Counted from the first letter of the stretch, positions 1 to 12,500 are shown. The stretch is 64,000 bases of DNA from Burhinus oedicnemus (GCA_008921705.1 VFFE01008906.1:1331497-1395496); one strand, 5' to 3'. Numbers and translations are program-made. The notes: generated by a model not told the origin, from the letters alone.

Positions 1-1375
1 CTTTTTGTCAAAAACTAAGAATTTTCTTCTGATTTTCTCCTTCTGATTTAACATAGCTAATATAAAAGTCACACAAAAAGAAGATTGCTGTATTTTTTCA
101 GAATGCAAAGGGTTCTGTACTAGTCAATACTGAGGGTAAAGGCCCCAGTGGGGTTTGTAGAATAAAGGCTAAAGCATTCCTGTTCGTTAATAGAGGAAAT
201 CACTCCTTGTTACAAAGCAAGCATATACAGTAGTCATTCAGTTAAGGCAATGCGAGTACAAAAGATGTAGCACAAGGGAGGGAAATAAGCAGTTCTTAAG
301 AATTTGATAGACAAATGATTTTGTCTTCCACTTTGCAAGTGCAATTTTTAATATTTATAATAATTGCTTTATTTTTTTATTATGACCAAATTTATTACAA
401 ATCTAAGAGCATGTAGATTATCATTTTATGCTGTCTTTTAATTTTTATTGGTTGTATAATAATAAAAGATGTGTAGTTCACAATTCACCTAAACTTTTAT
501 CTACTGATTGCAGAAGGTCGGAGGTTTGGTTGTAAGAAAATTAAATGTTACTGCTGCAAGTTAAATATGCCACACAGTTTTCTTGATGCAGCACCAACTT
601 GGACTGCAATAGTCTGCCTATGAGTAGAGCATAGGATGGGTATTCTAATGTTAAGGTCTCAAATTTGTTTCTTACAAAACCATCTAATCTTTAGTGATTA
701 GAAGTATATAGAGGAACTAAATGGTTCACAAAACAATCTGTAGTTCAGAACAGGCTTTTAGCTTGGTAGGAGAGCGAGTCAAATCTGTTGCTAGTAGAGA
801 ACAGGTGGGTCCCACAATTTATGAGTTTTAGTTATCATCTTCTAACAGTTTTTATATACTAATTGAAGTAAGTAAAATTTATACCAAAAAGGGAGCTGCA
901 TTTAAACTACATTGAATGTTTAATATTTTTCCAGCCCTATAATGCTTTCTGGTTTTTGTCTTTTGAAGATGGAGTCCAAATAACTTTGGTATTGCAGCAA
1001 TGAGTGATCTTTAGGCATAACCAGTCAGTGGTGGTCCCTCCACTTCATTCTTCCCCTGCCAAAACATGTGCACCAACACATTAGGTTTTTTAGTTATTGT
1101 TATCAAATAGCTTCTATGACCTTCTCTGGAAGATATGTTGGATGTGCATCTGGAGTTGGGCTGCATATCAAGGAAATTACATTGCTATTTTTCTAAACGC
1201 CAGATAAATCTCTCATGATTGGGACATGACAAAATGGAATAAAACCTGCGAAAATTTCCGGGGAAAGATATTTGTATAGGAATCTTTCTGCTCCAAGATG
1301 ATGCTTTTTTCCCTGAGTTTTTTGACACTATGTGAATACACTTACATGGTTTTCCTCACCTTCCTTCTCTTCTAG
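1..1375 (+). other. TPR: TPR intron (partial, left edge)
   Basis: This AT-rich stretch leads up to the acceptor at 1374-1375, which is preceded by a good pyrimidine tract (ttccttctcttctag). I see no further TPR exon or repeat that I can name in it. Confidence 0.6.
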
Positions 1376-1494
1376 AATTACTTCAGAAGCAGGCCTAGAA
1401 ATTGATAGCCAGCAAGAAGAAGAATCTGTTCAAGCATCTGATGAGTCAGATCTTCCTTCGACTAGTCAAGATCCTCCTTCTAGTTCATCTGCAG
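1376..1494 (+). CDS. TPR: TPR exon, acidic Ser-rich segment
   Basis: This 119-nt exon begins with the last base of a codon and ends with the first base of the next (phase 2 to phase 1). It encodes the acidic segment with [14 protein letters not shown] and the [10 protein letters not shown] run. The donor is GCAG|GTAAAG. Confidence 0.93.
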
Positions 1495-3212
1495 GTAAAG
1501 GTTAATTGCTGGAAACTGTTGTTTCATAGCACATTTCATTACATGTGGGAACTGCTGATAGCCAAGGTACACAAAATAAGATAGAACTCTTAGAGCAAGG
1601 TCACTTTTTTTTGCTGTTAAGACTAGGCATCAATTTTTATTTGGACTGCAGTAACTAGAGTAGGCCATAGTAAAATAATGCTTCGAGGAACAAAAGTTAT
1701 TGATACTTTGGTGACTCTATCCGCTGTTATATGTTTGATGTCAGATTTAAAAATATTTTTTCAATTAAATCATCAAAGAATAGTAAGTAAATCACTGTTG
1801 AGTTACCAATTTACCACCTAGCATAGGTGATGAAAGAAGTCCCAAACTTGCTTGTTTTGAGGTTTTTATTTATGTCAGAGAAGATGTCAATGAAATAAGG
1901 ATGCAACTTCATAATTTTAAAGTAAATTCAAGAGCATAATGCATATCAAATCATGTAAACATTAACACTGACAAACTGTACTAGACACAGACATTCTTTC
2001 CTGGATTTCCACTTCTTCACAGACACAAGCAGTAATCAGCCTAAGCCATTCCGACGTGTCAGACTTCAGCCACCGACATTAAGAACTGGTGTTCGTGGTC
2101 GTCAGTTCAACAGACAAAGGGGTAAGTGTTCGTGGTTGCTCAAATTCAGACTCTTTAAAACATGTTTTTAGTATTTTTAGTACTTTCTTCTTGTGGGGAC
2201 CATATATGAAGTACTACTTTATAAGCCTGTGTTTGCTTGTACAACATTAAATAATAGAGCAGGGATGCTGTATCTTTCAATATGTTACCCTAAGAGCTCT
2301 GTAGTTTAGTTTTAGTAGGTTAGTTTGAGCATTTTTTGGATAGGCAAACTTTGTTCTTATGTGGCACTTGGTTCTTATCAGTGGAGAGAGAGTAAAATGC
2401 AGGAGATCCTAAACTAAGCAAAGTTTTAAAAGAGGATTTTAAAAAGTACTGTTAGGATATAAGTTCAGAAGTCTTTGGTTTTAACATTACACATCAGTTT
2501 CCCCTTTGGTACATAGGGATTCCAGTTATTATTTCACTATGTCTTACACTGATTTTAAAAAAAAAACAAAAAAACCAAAAAAAACAAAAAAAAAACCAAC
2601 AAAAAAGGTTTATGGAAGTCTTACAGGTTTTTGTAATGCAATATAGAGTTAAACCATGTAAATTATTGTTTGCAACTTCTGTATTAAGAAAAAGAGAAAT
2701 CTGTAGATTAACTGTATTCAGTTTGGCATTATTTTAACATTGTAGAATATTTGATACAGGCATTGAAGTACAGGTATCTGGTATTTTAAAAGGGGGGGGG
2801 GGGAGCGAGGAGGTGGACCTGGGATAGATTTTCTTTCGAGTCTATCACCATTTCTTTAATAACAAAAGGGAGGAACTAACTGATTTCAAATATGGTAAGA
2901 ATGCTATACTTGTGATCTTGTCTCAGGCCTGTGCCAAAAGAACAAGTCAACAACATTCTTTTAAATGACAGCTGTATAATGTATCCGTATCACCAGCCTC
3001 TAGGGGAGGCAGGGGGAGCTTGAATTTTATCAGAAAGGAAGTGCTCTGCTGCAGTAGCAATTCCTTACAGAAGGATGAAGTATCACATGTGCCAACAGTT
3101 GATTAAAAGGGTGAAAAGGATTTCTATTAATGCATTTGTTTTCTTTCCCAACACAGGTGTAACTCATGCAATGGGAGGCAGAGGAGGCCTGAACAGAGGA
3201 AATATTAGTTAA
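1376..3212 (+). CDS. TPR: TPR, nuclear basket nucleoporin: C-terminal end (three last coding exons)
   Basis: TPR is the large coiled-coil scaffold of the nuclear-pore basket; only its extreme C-terminus is here. Coding exons are 1376-1494, 2023-2121 and 3157-3212, all bounded by AG and GT and joining in one frame. The translation has an acidic, Ser-rich stretch ([20 protein letters not shown]), then an Arg-rich tail ([21 protein letters not shown]), then [15 protein letters not shown] and a TAA stop. This is the familiar disordered, RG-rich end of vertebrate TPR, with small changes from the mammalian version as I remember it. The long N-terminal coiled coils lie to the left of the window. PRG4 converges on it from the other strand. 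The identification is secure because several distinctive short motifs occur in order across three exons. Confidence 0.95.
2023..2121 (+). CDS. TPR: TPR exon, Arg-rich segment
   Basis: This 99-nt exon follows acceptor ttcttcacag and ends at donor AAGGG|GTAAGT. It encodes [15 protein letters not shown] and then [12 protein letters not shown]. The intron that follows holds an A-rich low-complexity tract and a 12-base G run. Confidence 0.93.
2556..2607. repeat. A-rich low-complexity tract
   Basis: Runs of A broken by single C or CC lie inside the last TPR intron. It could be a decayed poly(A) tail or a simple repeat, but no retroelement body is recognisable beside it. Confidence 0.7.
2792..2803. 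repeat. 12-base G homopolymer
   Basis: An uninterrupted run of 12 G sits in the last TPR intron. Such runs vary in length and are prone to sequencing error. Confidence 0.9.
2855..2860 (-). terminator. PRG4: Possible PRG4 polyadenylation signal ATTAAA
   Basis: No AATAAA occurs on the - strand between the PRG4 stop and this point. ATTAAA here would give a 3' untranslated region of about 0.6 kb, running antisense across the terminal TPR exon. It is weak evidence, because ATTAAA is frequent by chance in AT-rich DNA. Confidence 0.25.
3157..3212 (+). CDS. TPR: TPR terminal coding exon
   Basis: The acceptor is tttctttcccaacacag. The exon encodes [18 protein letters not shown] and ends with TAA at 3210-3212, leaving only the 3' untranslated region downstream. 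Confidence 0.93.
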
Positions 3213-3348
3213 ATGATCTGTAAAGTATAATTGCAGCTGTGTATACAAAAGTGCCAGTTTGCCTGTGGTTGCTTTAGTGTAATGAAGCCAGAGCTTAAAG
3301 CAGCATTTTATACTTAGATTTGTGTGCACACATTTCAATGTCCTTATT

Positions 3349-3354
3349 AATAAA
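3349..3354 (+). terminator. TPR: Candidate TPR polyadenylation signal AATAAA
   Basis: This is the first canonical AATAAA after the TPR stop, 136 bp downstream. Cleavage 10-30 bases later would place the mRNA end just short of the PRG4 stop codon (3414, other strand). A second AATAAA at 3823-3828 would give a longer end that overlaps PRG4 coding sequence in antisense. Choosing between them needs 3'-end reads. Confidence 0.5.
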
Positions 3355-3413
3355 ACTAGACAAAATGTCAACATTCAAATGGCATCTTTTTTTTTAAAAT
3401 CCTCTACTGTGCA

Positions 3414-3517
3414 TCACTTGCTAGGACAGTTGTACCAGTCTTTGGATACAGTCTTTCCTGTGAGAGCAGTAACAGGTCTTGCTATTCTTTTGCCAACATC
3501 CAAACTGTAGTACCGAT
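3414..3517 (-). CDS. PRG4: PRG4 terminal coding exon
   Basis: It encodes RYYSLDVGKRIARPVTALTG, then KTVSKDWYNCPSK and TGA at 3414-3416. The C-terminal Cys that closes the hemopexin fold is kept. Two residues (SK) follow the usual NCP end. The stop lies 201 bp from the TPR stop on the other strand. Confidence 0.93.
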
Positions 3518-6500
3518 CTGAAATGAAGATATGTCAGGATTAAATTCCAGAAACTACATTTAGTACATGGAAAGAATCTTGAAGTTAAAGCCTTCCTTTT
3601 CATTTAGGCATAAATAACAGATATTTCATTCCACATACATATGTGGAGTTGAGAGGCTATAACAATTAGGTTTTCTCCTCAACTTCATCTTTTACGTGTC
3701 CTTCTTCTGGAGCTAAGTTTTACAGTACCGCTAATAATTAAAACTGTCCCAAGAACAGGGAATAGGGAAGAATACTCTTATACTACTAGAACACAGAAAT
3801 AGTTTTAAGAATTTGGAAATGAAATAAACTAGAAACAAAACAATCCTGCACTGAGTAAAAAAGTGGTCCCCGAGTATGAATTGGCCTGTGTTAACGTTAG
3901 GAATTAGATCATACTAGCAGAGACTTACTTTAGTATCCTGTATTTGGATATGGCTAGTTCTTGGAGCTTTTTTTTCTGAATAATCTAGAGAGGAATGCTT
4001 TTGCATGATCCTGGCTAGAGGGAAAGGATCTGCCTAGTCTGGAATCATAAATAAATTTTTCCTGTGTAGCAAAATGATTCATGTTCCTCCATTTTTTGTT
4101 TTGTCAAAAATGCAGTTCTGTGGAAGCCAGTGAAGAAACTATCAATGCACAGTGGTCCAAGGATTTCAGTCTATTATTAATACAATTCTGCATTTAAGTG
4201 CCAAGTATTTTGTCCCTTTATAAGCCTGAACTCTTATGGCAATGTATTCCACAACTGGCTCACTTGAATCATTGCACCTCATTGCTGCTAGTTGTCCTGT
4301 AACTATTGATCTTTTTAATAGAAACATCTCTCGATTGCAGGCAACATTTTAATTCTCAGGACTTTTTAGTAGTGCTTAAACATAGTCTTGCAGAATCACA
4401 AGTGGTAACCTCACACTTTGGAAAGCTCTGAGATACGTGGGCTTTTTGCTTTCCCCATCCCTTAGTCTTTTGAGATACATAGTACTTTGCATTAACTTAC
4501 TGTAAGAGAAGGCATAATAATCATAGCCATCTGGCTTATTGTGGTTGGGTAGTGATATAGTTGAATGAATTACTTTCGGGAGCCCTCTCCAGTAGGCAGT
4601 CATTTTTATTTCCTTACGCAAAACTCCTGCAAGCAAAAGAAAACTTAAGTTAGGAGGTGTCACAGTGTGTTTGCTGTAAGCTATCATTTGCTTGTGTAAC
4701 CTACAGCAAGTGAGATCTATTTGATTAAAAAAAATAAAATCTTAAAAGTACTATATTTTAAAAAAATTGAACAGAATGTTGTGTTTCAGGAACTACTAAG
4801 ATTAAGATGATTGTATAAAAGAAACTTAATAAACATAAGTTACCAGATGGATATGGGTTGATTCTGACACTCTGAATAACAGTTGGCATTCTTGCTGCAC
4901 GTTGAAAGCGTCTCCTTATTACAAGTCTTGGGACATAAGCTGGGTATTTTATGGTAACCTGGGTTCTCCTTTGACACTTCTTGGTTGGTTCTTGTCTGTA
5001 CACATACTGTTGCATGTTGCCATCTAAAACAGACATTTGTTTCATTTGTTTAAAAAAAAAAAAAAAAAAAAAAAAACAAAACACCAAACCACCAGCTAGA
5101 TCAGATATGAAAATGTCATTGATATCCATATTACAAGCAGGAAATCAGTAGCGTCATTTTAATACATCTACAACTGTGGCAGCCTACAGCTTTTTATATC
5201 CATTCCTACATTTTGACATCCAAAAAAAAGCCTTGCTCTCTAAATCCAACATGTGCTTCTAGACATAGTGAGCAGACCTCCTGCAGTCTCATTACAGTTA
5301 TTGTAGTAAGTACAATTCCAGGGGGACTGCTTTTGCTGCCATCATTCCTGTTTATAAAGGAGAGGGTAAAACTATCATTTTAGGCTGCATGAGAGGAGGG
5401 CTGGAGTCCAGAAAAGGGTTTACATTTGTTAACCTTTGCTTTTTGAATTCAGATAACAATGCTTATGTTGGCAGTACATCATTCATATAAGATAAGGAAA
5501 TTACATTAATTTAAAGTACAAAATAAGACATAGATTAAAGCCTTCCTTTCTCTAATTAACTTGAGACTAAAATAGTTTTACCACCGCATAAAACTTACTT
5601 TAATCCACTACAATGCTTGATTCTGTTCCTTACAGTCTTGTCTATTTTAACGTGCACTTAAAGATCTGTAAGTACTAATGCAAGTTTTTTAAGCTTCAGG
5701 CTATTTTTTGACCACCAGCACACTTATACATGTTTCTGTTTTTGAAAGAAATGCATCTTCCAGTCAAGAGAAACTGTTTCATTCCTGACTAAGGCAATTC
5801 AAGCACCTTTTGATCATCTGTGAACTTCTGAAATATGAGACATACCTTTTTTCATAAAATAAACTGATTCTGGTCTGTTGTTGTATCTTGCCACAGGGAG
5901 GGTTGCTACTATTTTCCCACTTAACCCTGCAAATCCATTTGCAAGAGGTTTGGGATAGCCTTTATCCATAACACCGTTAGTGAAACGCCAGTATAGGGGA
6001 CCCTAATGATTTAAGGAAGACATGAGCTTTAGAGAAAGTTCATTCTTGGTAATTCAGCTTCGATGCAGACCTGAAAAATAACACTAGCATTTTGATAACT
6101 ACATGGCAAAACTGACTGGAAACACTCCTCCTACAGCCATTAAAACCAGGAAAAAAATACTACAATTTCATAAAATACCTTCTGCAGCCTTTTCACACTG
6201 CCTTTGAATATGGGTAGGTTATCTTAGAAATTAACTGTAAGAGTGGTTACTGCACTAGGCCTTGCCAAATCTGTACGTTTTCACAGGTAGAAGCAGCTGC
6301 TTGAATTCCAGGACTGAATGATTAATTAGGAAATAACTGTATAATGTCTTTAATGAGGTGTTTGCACTTCACTATTATCTTTCGGGAATGGAAATGTATT
6401 AGGAACAAATTTAGTCCATGTTTGGGCAAGGGAAAGACAAGCTAAAATACCCATATTTAAAAGACTTGGGTTTTTTTGAAGTGTGGCTGATGTGTAAACA

Positions 6501-9500
6501 CTACCTGATTATCAGTTACCCTCTCAGTGTTTTGTCTCCTGGCTAATCACAGGGGCAAAAAGCACTGAACTGAGGTTTTTCCTGAGAAGCACCATCTCAA
6601 GGTAAAGGAGGGGAGGCTGAGGAAGAGAGACTTAACTTCACCCATGGAATTTCAAACCCACTACGCTGTTTGAAAACGCTATTTGTTCTATAAAATGAGC
6701 AACACCGCCCCAGAGCAACGCAAGGCTCCCCTTCCGTAAGCGATGCTGAGGGGCTGCGTATCAAAACCTGTACCTTTTTTTTAAGCTGACCTGCCCCCCA
6801 TGCCCTCTCGGCTGCCTCCCGCACCCGTCACGCTCGCTCCCCAGAGGGAAGCCTTCCCACCTTGATGAAGAAGGTCTTGCCATCGCAGTTGCACCTGGAG
6901 AAGACGGCGTCGATGGGGGACGGGATGCCCCAGCCATCGCTGATCCGGCGGGGGCTGGTCGTCGGCGGGCTCCTGCCGTTCAGCAGCCAGTAGTAGTGAC
7001 CTGTGCGGCGGGAGGGCACGTGGTGAAACGCGTGTGGACCGACGGACGGACAGAAGCAGGGAGAAAGGCACTGGAAACGAGGATCCCCCTCCCGTCTTTC
7101 CTCGCTCCTGCCATCAGGACGCGGCTGAGGGGCGAAGGCGGCTGCCGCCCCGGCGACACCCCTGAGGCGCGGCTGGGCCGGGCGGGGGAGGCCGCCGGGC
7201 TCGGGCGTCGCTTCGTGAGGGCCCCGGAGCGCTGAACCGGCTCCGGAGGTAGGGGGCGGGCTGGGCCGGGCCGGGGCAGGTGAGGGCGGCGGGGGAGGAA
7301 GGGGAGGGCTGGGGCCAGCCTACCTCGGAAGACGGCCAGGGTGCCGTTCTGCAGGGCCACCATGCCGTCCGCCGGCTTCCCGCTGCACAAGTCCTTCTCC
7401 GCTGCAAAACACCAGTGGTTCGGGTTCAACACTCACCAGAAAGCACGTCACCTCCCCTGCCCGCCGCCGGTAGCGCTGCGGCCCTTAAATCGCTTGTGTT
7501 GGGCGATGCTCAGGGCTCTCTCTCCTTCAGGCCTCTCTGCCTGGCACTTATCGTGCAAAGGGTTTAATTACTCATTTGAAAGAGATTCTTGGGAATTTGG
7601 CTTTCGTGTTTTGGGCCCAAGATTGCAAGACCAGCAGTTTACCTGACTAGGTACGGATATCACCACTTACTGCTTAGCTGAGTACCTGTAGTTCAGAAAA
7701 AGACCTGTAAGAGTGTCGTGTGCTATGTTCCTCATTTAAATTCCTTCATGCTCCGGGATGTTTACTTGATGTTTCTCCAAGATGCTGTAGTGGGTTCCCC
7801 TCCCCCTCCTTATTTCTTAAAAAAGCATTTACATTTATTTTCATTTAAATATAAGGGAAGGATGAATCTGTTTTGGACAAAAATCCAAGTATTTTCTATC
7901 TAAAAACCTTTTTTTTTTTTCCCCACAAAATATATGTCAATATATGATTGAAAAATTGCCCAAGAACTGAGGGGCTATATCTGATTAAAATAAACTGTGA
8001 GGACTTGAAAAATGTTGGGGCAAAAAGCACAGAGGAAAGAGAATACAAGGAAAAAACTTCTTGTCTGTCTTATGTGACATTTTTTGTATGTGACCACAAA
8101 ATGACAGGTTAGGTACCATGAGTTCCTAGCAATGTTTTCATAGGACTTAGAAATGTATCTTCTTTGTCCTTGACTTTTTGTGTCTGCATCTTCCACAGTA
8201 CTTAACAGCAAAGTTTTTCAGCTGAACCAATTGCAGAAACCAATTACTGAAACAGGATCACGCTCTAAACTACATGCAGAATTTCTATAACAACACAATT
8301 GAAAACTGAGGTACCAATATTCAGGTCATAGTCGACCACTGGGACAGGAATGCCACGTTCTGCTGGCACCAGACAGAGGTCTTGCATGTCCTTTACTCAC
8401 GTGTTTTGTTGTGCTCTCTGGTTGAGTTACTGGTGCTTTTGTACCTACTGGAATGCAATTACCTTGTGTTTTTCCAGTTAAAATTGGCAAGTCTGCAGTT
8501 TGTATTATAGGCTTGTTGATTATCTCAGGCTCTTCTTTTACTGGCAGAGTTTCAGGGTCAGATGGATCAGGCTCATCTCTTGTATCAGTAACCTCCTGGA
8601 AATGTATAGTTGGCTTGGATGTCCCTTTAGAAACAATAAACATTTCTTCTATCGTGTCTTTTTTATCTCTTGTAGGGGTCTCTTTGGTAACTGTAGTTTC
8701 CTCCCCCTTGTCAGTATTAGGGGCCTTTTCAGTGGCATCCTCCATTTCTTTTTCAGTTTCTTTGATGGTCATTACCTCTTTTTTACCAGCTGTTACTGTC
8801 TCTACAACACCACAAGTGTTACTTGTGCTCTCTTTAGCTGCTGCTGTTACAGTTTGCTTAGTTTCCATAGTTGTGTCTCTCCTAGTTGTTGCCACAGTCT
8901 CCCTGGGTTTAGGAGTTGAATCCGTTTTGGCAGTTGCTGTCATCACAGTGGGTTTGGGGATGAGAGTTGTAGCTGCTGCAGCTGCTGTTACAGTTGCTGT
9001 TCCCACAGGGCTTTCTTCTTTTTTAGCTGTTAAAGTCTCTTTTAGTATGGGAGTCTTGTCTTGTTGAGCTGGGGTTGCTTCTTTTTCTGCAGCTGTTGTT
9101 GGAGTCTTTTTGTCTGCAGTAGTTGCTTCTGATTCAGCTGCTGTAGTAACAGCGTGCTTGGCTGTAGGAGTTGTATTTGGAATATCGTCCTTACCTTTAG
9201 GAGAGTCATCTGGTTTAGCTGTTATCACTGTAGTTACAGTAGTTGTGTCTTTTCTACTTGTTAAAATGTCTTTAAGCGCAGTAGTTTTGTCTTTCTTGGG
9301 TGTTGTTACCTCTTTGTTCACCGTGGTTGTCTCTATTTTCGTTGTCAGCTCTTTGGTTGTAGGAGTAGTAACAGTTTTAGCTGTTGTTTTGTCTTTTTTG
9401 TCAGTTACTGTTACAATCTCAGGAGTACTAGCTGCAGTGGCCACTGTCCTTTGTACTGCTGTAGTCGTGTCTTTTGCAGTTGTGCTGCTTGCTGCTTTGG

Positions 9501-12500
9501 GTGCAGGAGTTGTAATTTTCTTTTCTGGTGTCGTTTCTATAACTGTTACGTATGCTTCAGGTATGGCTGTTTCCTTTCTAGTTGTTGTGACTGCCTCACT
9601 GCTTTGAGGGGTTGTGTCTTCCTTAGCAGTTGTTACCAACCCAGGGACAGTAGTTGTCAGTTCAATAGGTGTTGTTTTCTGTATAGCAGTGGTGTCAGCC
9701 TCAGTGGCTACTGGGGTAGGCTCCTTCACCTTCTGGGTGGTGAGAGAGTCTGCCTCTGCCTCCTCCACTTTAAGAGTGGTGGGAGATTCTGCCTTGGTCG
9801 TTGGTGTCTCTGGGGTTGTCTCTTCAGGTTTGGGGGTGGTAGGAGAGTCTGCCTTGGTTGTTGGTGCCTCTGGGGTTGTGTCTGCAGGTTTGGGGGTGGT
9901 GGGGGAGTCAGCCTTGGTCGTTGGTGCCTCTGGGGTTGTGTCTTCAGGTTTGGGGGTCATGGGAGAGTCTGTAAAATTGCACTTAATTAGATTTCAAGTG
10001 GTTGAAACTTGTATTTAAACTTGAAAAAAAAAAAGGATATGTGGAAACCTAAGTTAAATTGTTAAGTTATGGACTTGGGTAATGTCAAAACATAAATAAT
10101 TTAGAAGAGCCAAACTAACCTAGACTGGGTTAAATGTGAATTCCTTTTCTCTGTGTGGGACTTTGCAGCAGCTTAGCTAAGTTTTAAGTAATCCTTTTAA
10201 CCTCCCGCAACTCCGAGTGTAGCATGGTAGGTTTTAGTTTGGTGTTTCTAGGTGAGGCCACCTGGTCTTTCCATCCTTTTTCATGGAAGGGGAACCATGC
10301 TATAAAATATAATCCTTCTAATAGGACACTTCCCTTCTCAGTCTGTTCTTTTGATTTATTCCTCTGACCTCAATTATAACATAGCGTGCGCTGATGACCT
10401 GGACTTGAAGGAGAGAGGTAAGGAAATGGGAGGAAAACAAACTTTCTGAATACAGACACCTGACTGCATCTCCTACTGTATCTTTTTATATCTTGGATGT
10501 TTCTCCTGTTTGTGTTTTACGGCTTTAAGACTCTTCACTTGTATATATAGTTACATTGACGAGTCAAATTGTTAATATAGCTATATTCAGCAAAAAGTAA
10601 CAGTAAATGCTTCTGCACTTTAATCTCTCACTAAATGTTATCTCTCTGAAATTTTGCCATTTAGTTCTGTTTTCACGTTGGTTTTGTGGTTTGATTTTAT
10701 TTTTTTTTCTATGATTTCTGCTGTGTTGCTGTCTACCGTTACAACTGAATTGGCATTTGTTCCTTGAAAACCTGAAAAAAACAAGTGCAGTATCATTGGG
10801 TTTGGGGCCACGTTGTTCAGCTTTTGAACAAATCTAAAAATATAAAAAGATCAGAGCTATTGCTGATGGTCACAGCTTGGTGACTGTTAGCAGCACCAAT
10901 GCAGCGTCTCTCCCAGCAGACTGCAAGAACTTATAATACTGCAGTGTGAGAAATAACCCCTGTATAAATGTATTGTAGAAAAAGCACAGTATGAGCAGAG
11001 TGTTGCAGAATAGGTTTTCCTCTCACCCAGTGTGTCTGAAATACTGTAAGCCAAGTAGGATCCTGTTAATGGTTATTTGAATTTCCTTAATTTTGTTTAA
11101 TTTGACCTGCTATATTGATTTTCATAATAGGAAATTGCCACAGCAGAAAAGTAAGTACTCCAAATTTAAAATAAAAATTAAAAAATGTAAGGATTAAAAT
11201 ATGGCCAAAATTGACTTCTAGTCTCATTTCATGCTTGTTACTTCAGGTTTCAAGTTCAAACTGATCTCCCAAGTTATCACTTAAGACGCTGGAACGGAAT
11301 ATCAAAGAACACAGGAAAGCAACATATTTTCCGTTCAGAAAAAAATAAATTATATGTGTTTTCTGAAGCTGCATGAGACCTGGCTTGATTAAAGCTAGAG
11401 AAACCTGCTAAGAGACTTTCCTGTCCTGGTCCTGCCAATTCATCACTGTCCCAAAATACAACACCCCTCCTGTTCCAGCCGTGGACTTGGTCCAAAACTG
11501 ACAATGGCGTGTAACATATTTTTGGAAGATGTGTGTGAAAATCCAACAGAGACGCAGGAGACATCACCACACTCCAAAATCTGTGTTAAGTGAACTCTCC
11601 AAAGTCAGTATCCTGAGGTCTAGGTGAGGTAATTAGTTTATAAACCGAGTGGTTCCAAGCTTGGTAACTGTCTGGTAATGTCTCACATAGGCTTTCTATT
11701 TCCAGAGCAGGAAAATGGTCTTTAATGTTCCTTCAGGTAACACCCATCCTGTTTCATTCATATGCTTTCCTACCTTCCATAATTTCATGGGGCTGTGTTA
11801 CTTCCTCCAGCTTCTTTTCCTCATTTTTGGATGACATTTTAGATGTTGATTTGTTTGCTGGAGGAGTCTTAGGTGACAGCTTTTCTGTGTGTGCTGGAAG
11901 AAATAAAATAATCTGTTACTGGGAGTGTTTTTCTTCATAGGTGCTTGGTGTCAACTGTATAAGAAGAAAGTGATTACAAAATTTCAGTGACCATCTTCCA
12001 TACAAATCTAAGTTTCTTTCTCTCTATAAGATTCTTTAAAGTATTAATCAGGGGAAAGAGGAAAAATATACTTTGGATCCTGAAGTCTTTCATCACAGAT
12101 GGGAGAAATGTTTTTTCCTGGAGGTTTGAGGTGCAGCATTCTTTGCTAACATGAAGTTTGAGGTGGGAAAAAGATGAATTCTGAGTGGAGCTCTACATTC
12201 TGAAAATTTGTCTAATTTTTTTTTTTCAGCTTATTTTTTGGGTACATATGTCTTGGGGCTAACTCAGTATAGTGTATCTCTGAGAGCTGCTATATTAGCC
12301 AAGCATTTACTTTGATAATCCCCTGAAGATTTAGTTATATTGTAGTTCTTCAGACATGTGATAATTCTGCACATAAATGATTATTTCAGAGAGACATCTT
12401 AAAAGCAATTGTTTCCTTGAAAGTGACAGAAGCTGCAAAATAGGTATGGACCAAAGATACAGCGCAAGGTCTAAGTATAACAGTTAAGGACCGGTTATAC

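Larger units (their letters stand above)
6780..7480. other. Intragenic GC- and CpG-rich island
   Basis: This stretch of about 700 bp is strikingly GC-rich with many CpGs (runs such as gggccgggccggggc), while the surrounding tens of kilobases are AT-rich. It covers two hemopexin-coding exons of PRG4 and the intron between them. No TATA box or other promoter element was recognised in it. It may be an orphan CpG island or a locally GC-biased recombination tract. Confidence 0.75.

Noticed and set aside
4758..5129. 123-codon - strand ORF with a poly-Phe run
   Set aside because: It is the real PRG4 exon 4844-5023 extended by chance through the A25 tract into intron sequence.
6980..7567. Several overlapping ORFs in both strands of the GC-rich island
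   Set aside because: High GC suppresses stop codons. Only the two short PRG4 hemopexin exons within are supported by conserved motifs and splice sites.
8453..10018. Long + strand ORFs (204, 165, 179 and 134 codons) opposite the PRG4 mucin exon
   Set aside because: They are Val/Ser- or Cys-rich mirrors of the ACA/AAA/CCA-rich mucin repeats. Biased codon composition removes stops on the other strand. No start context, splice sites or domain supports them.
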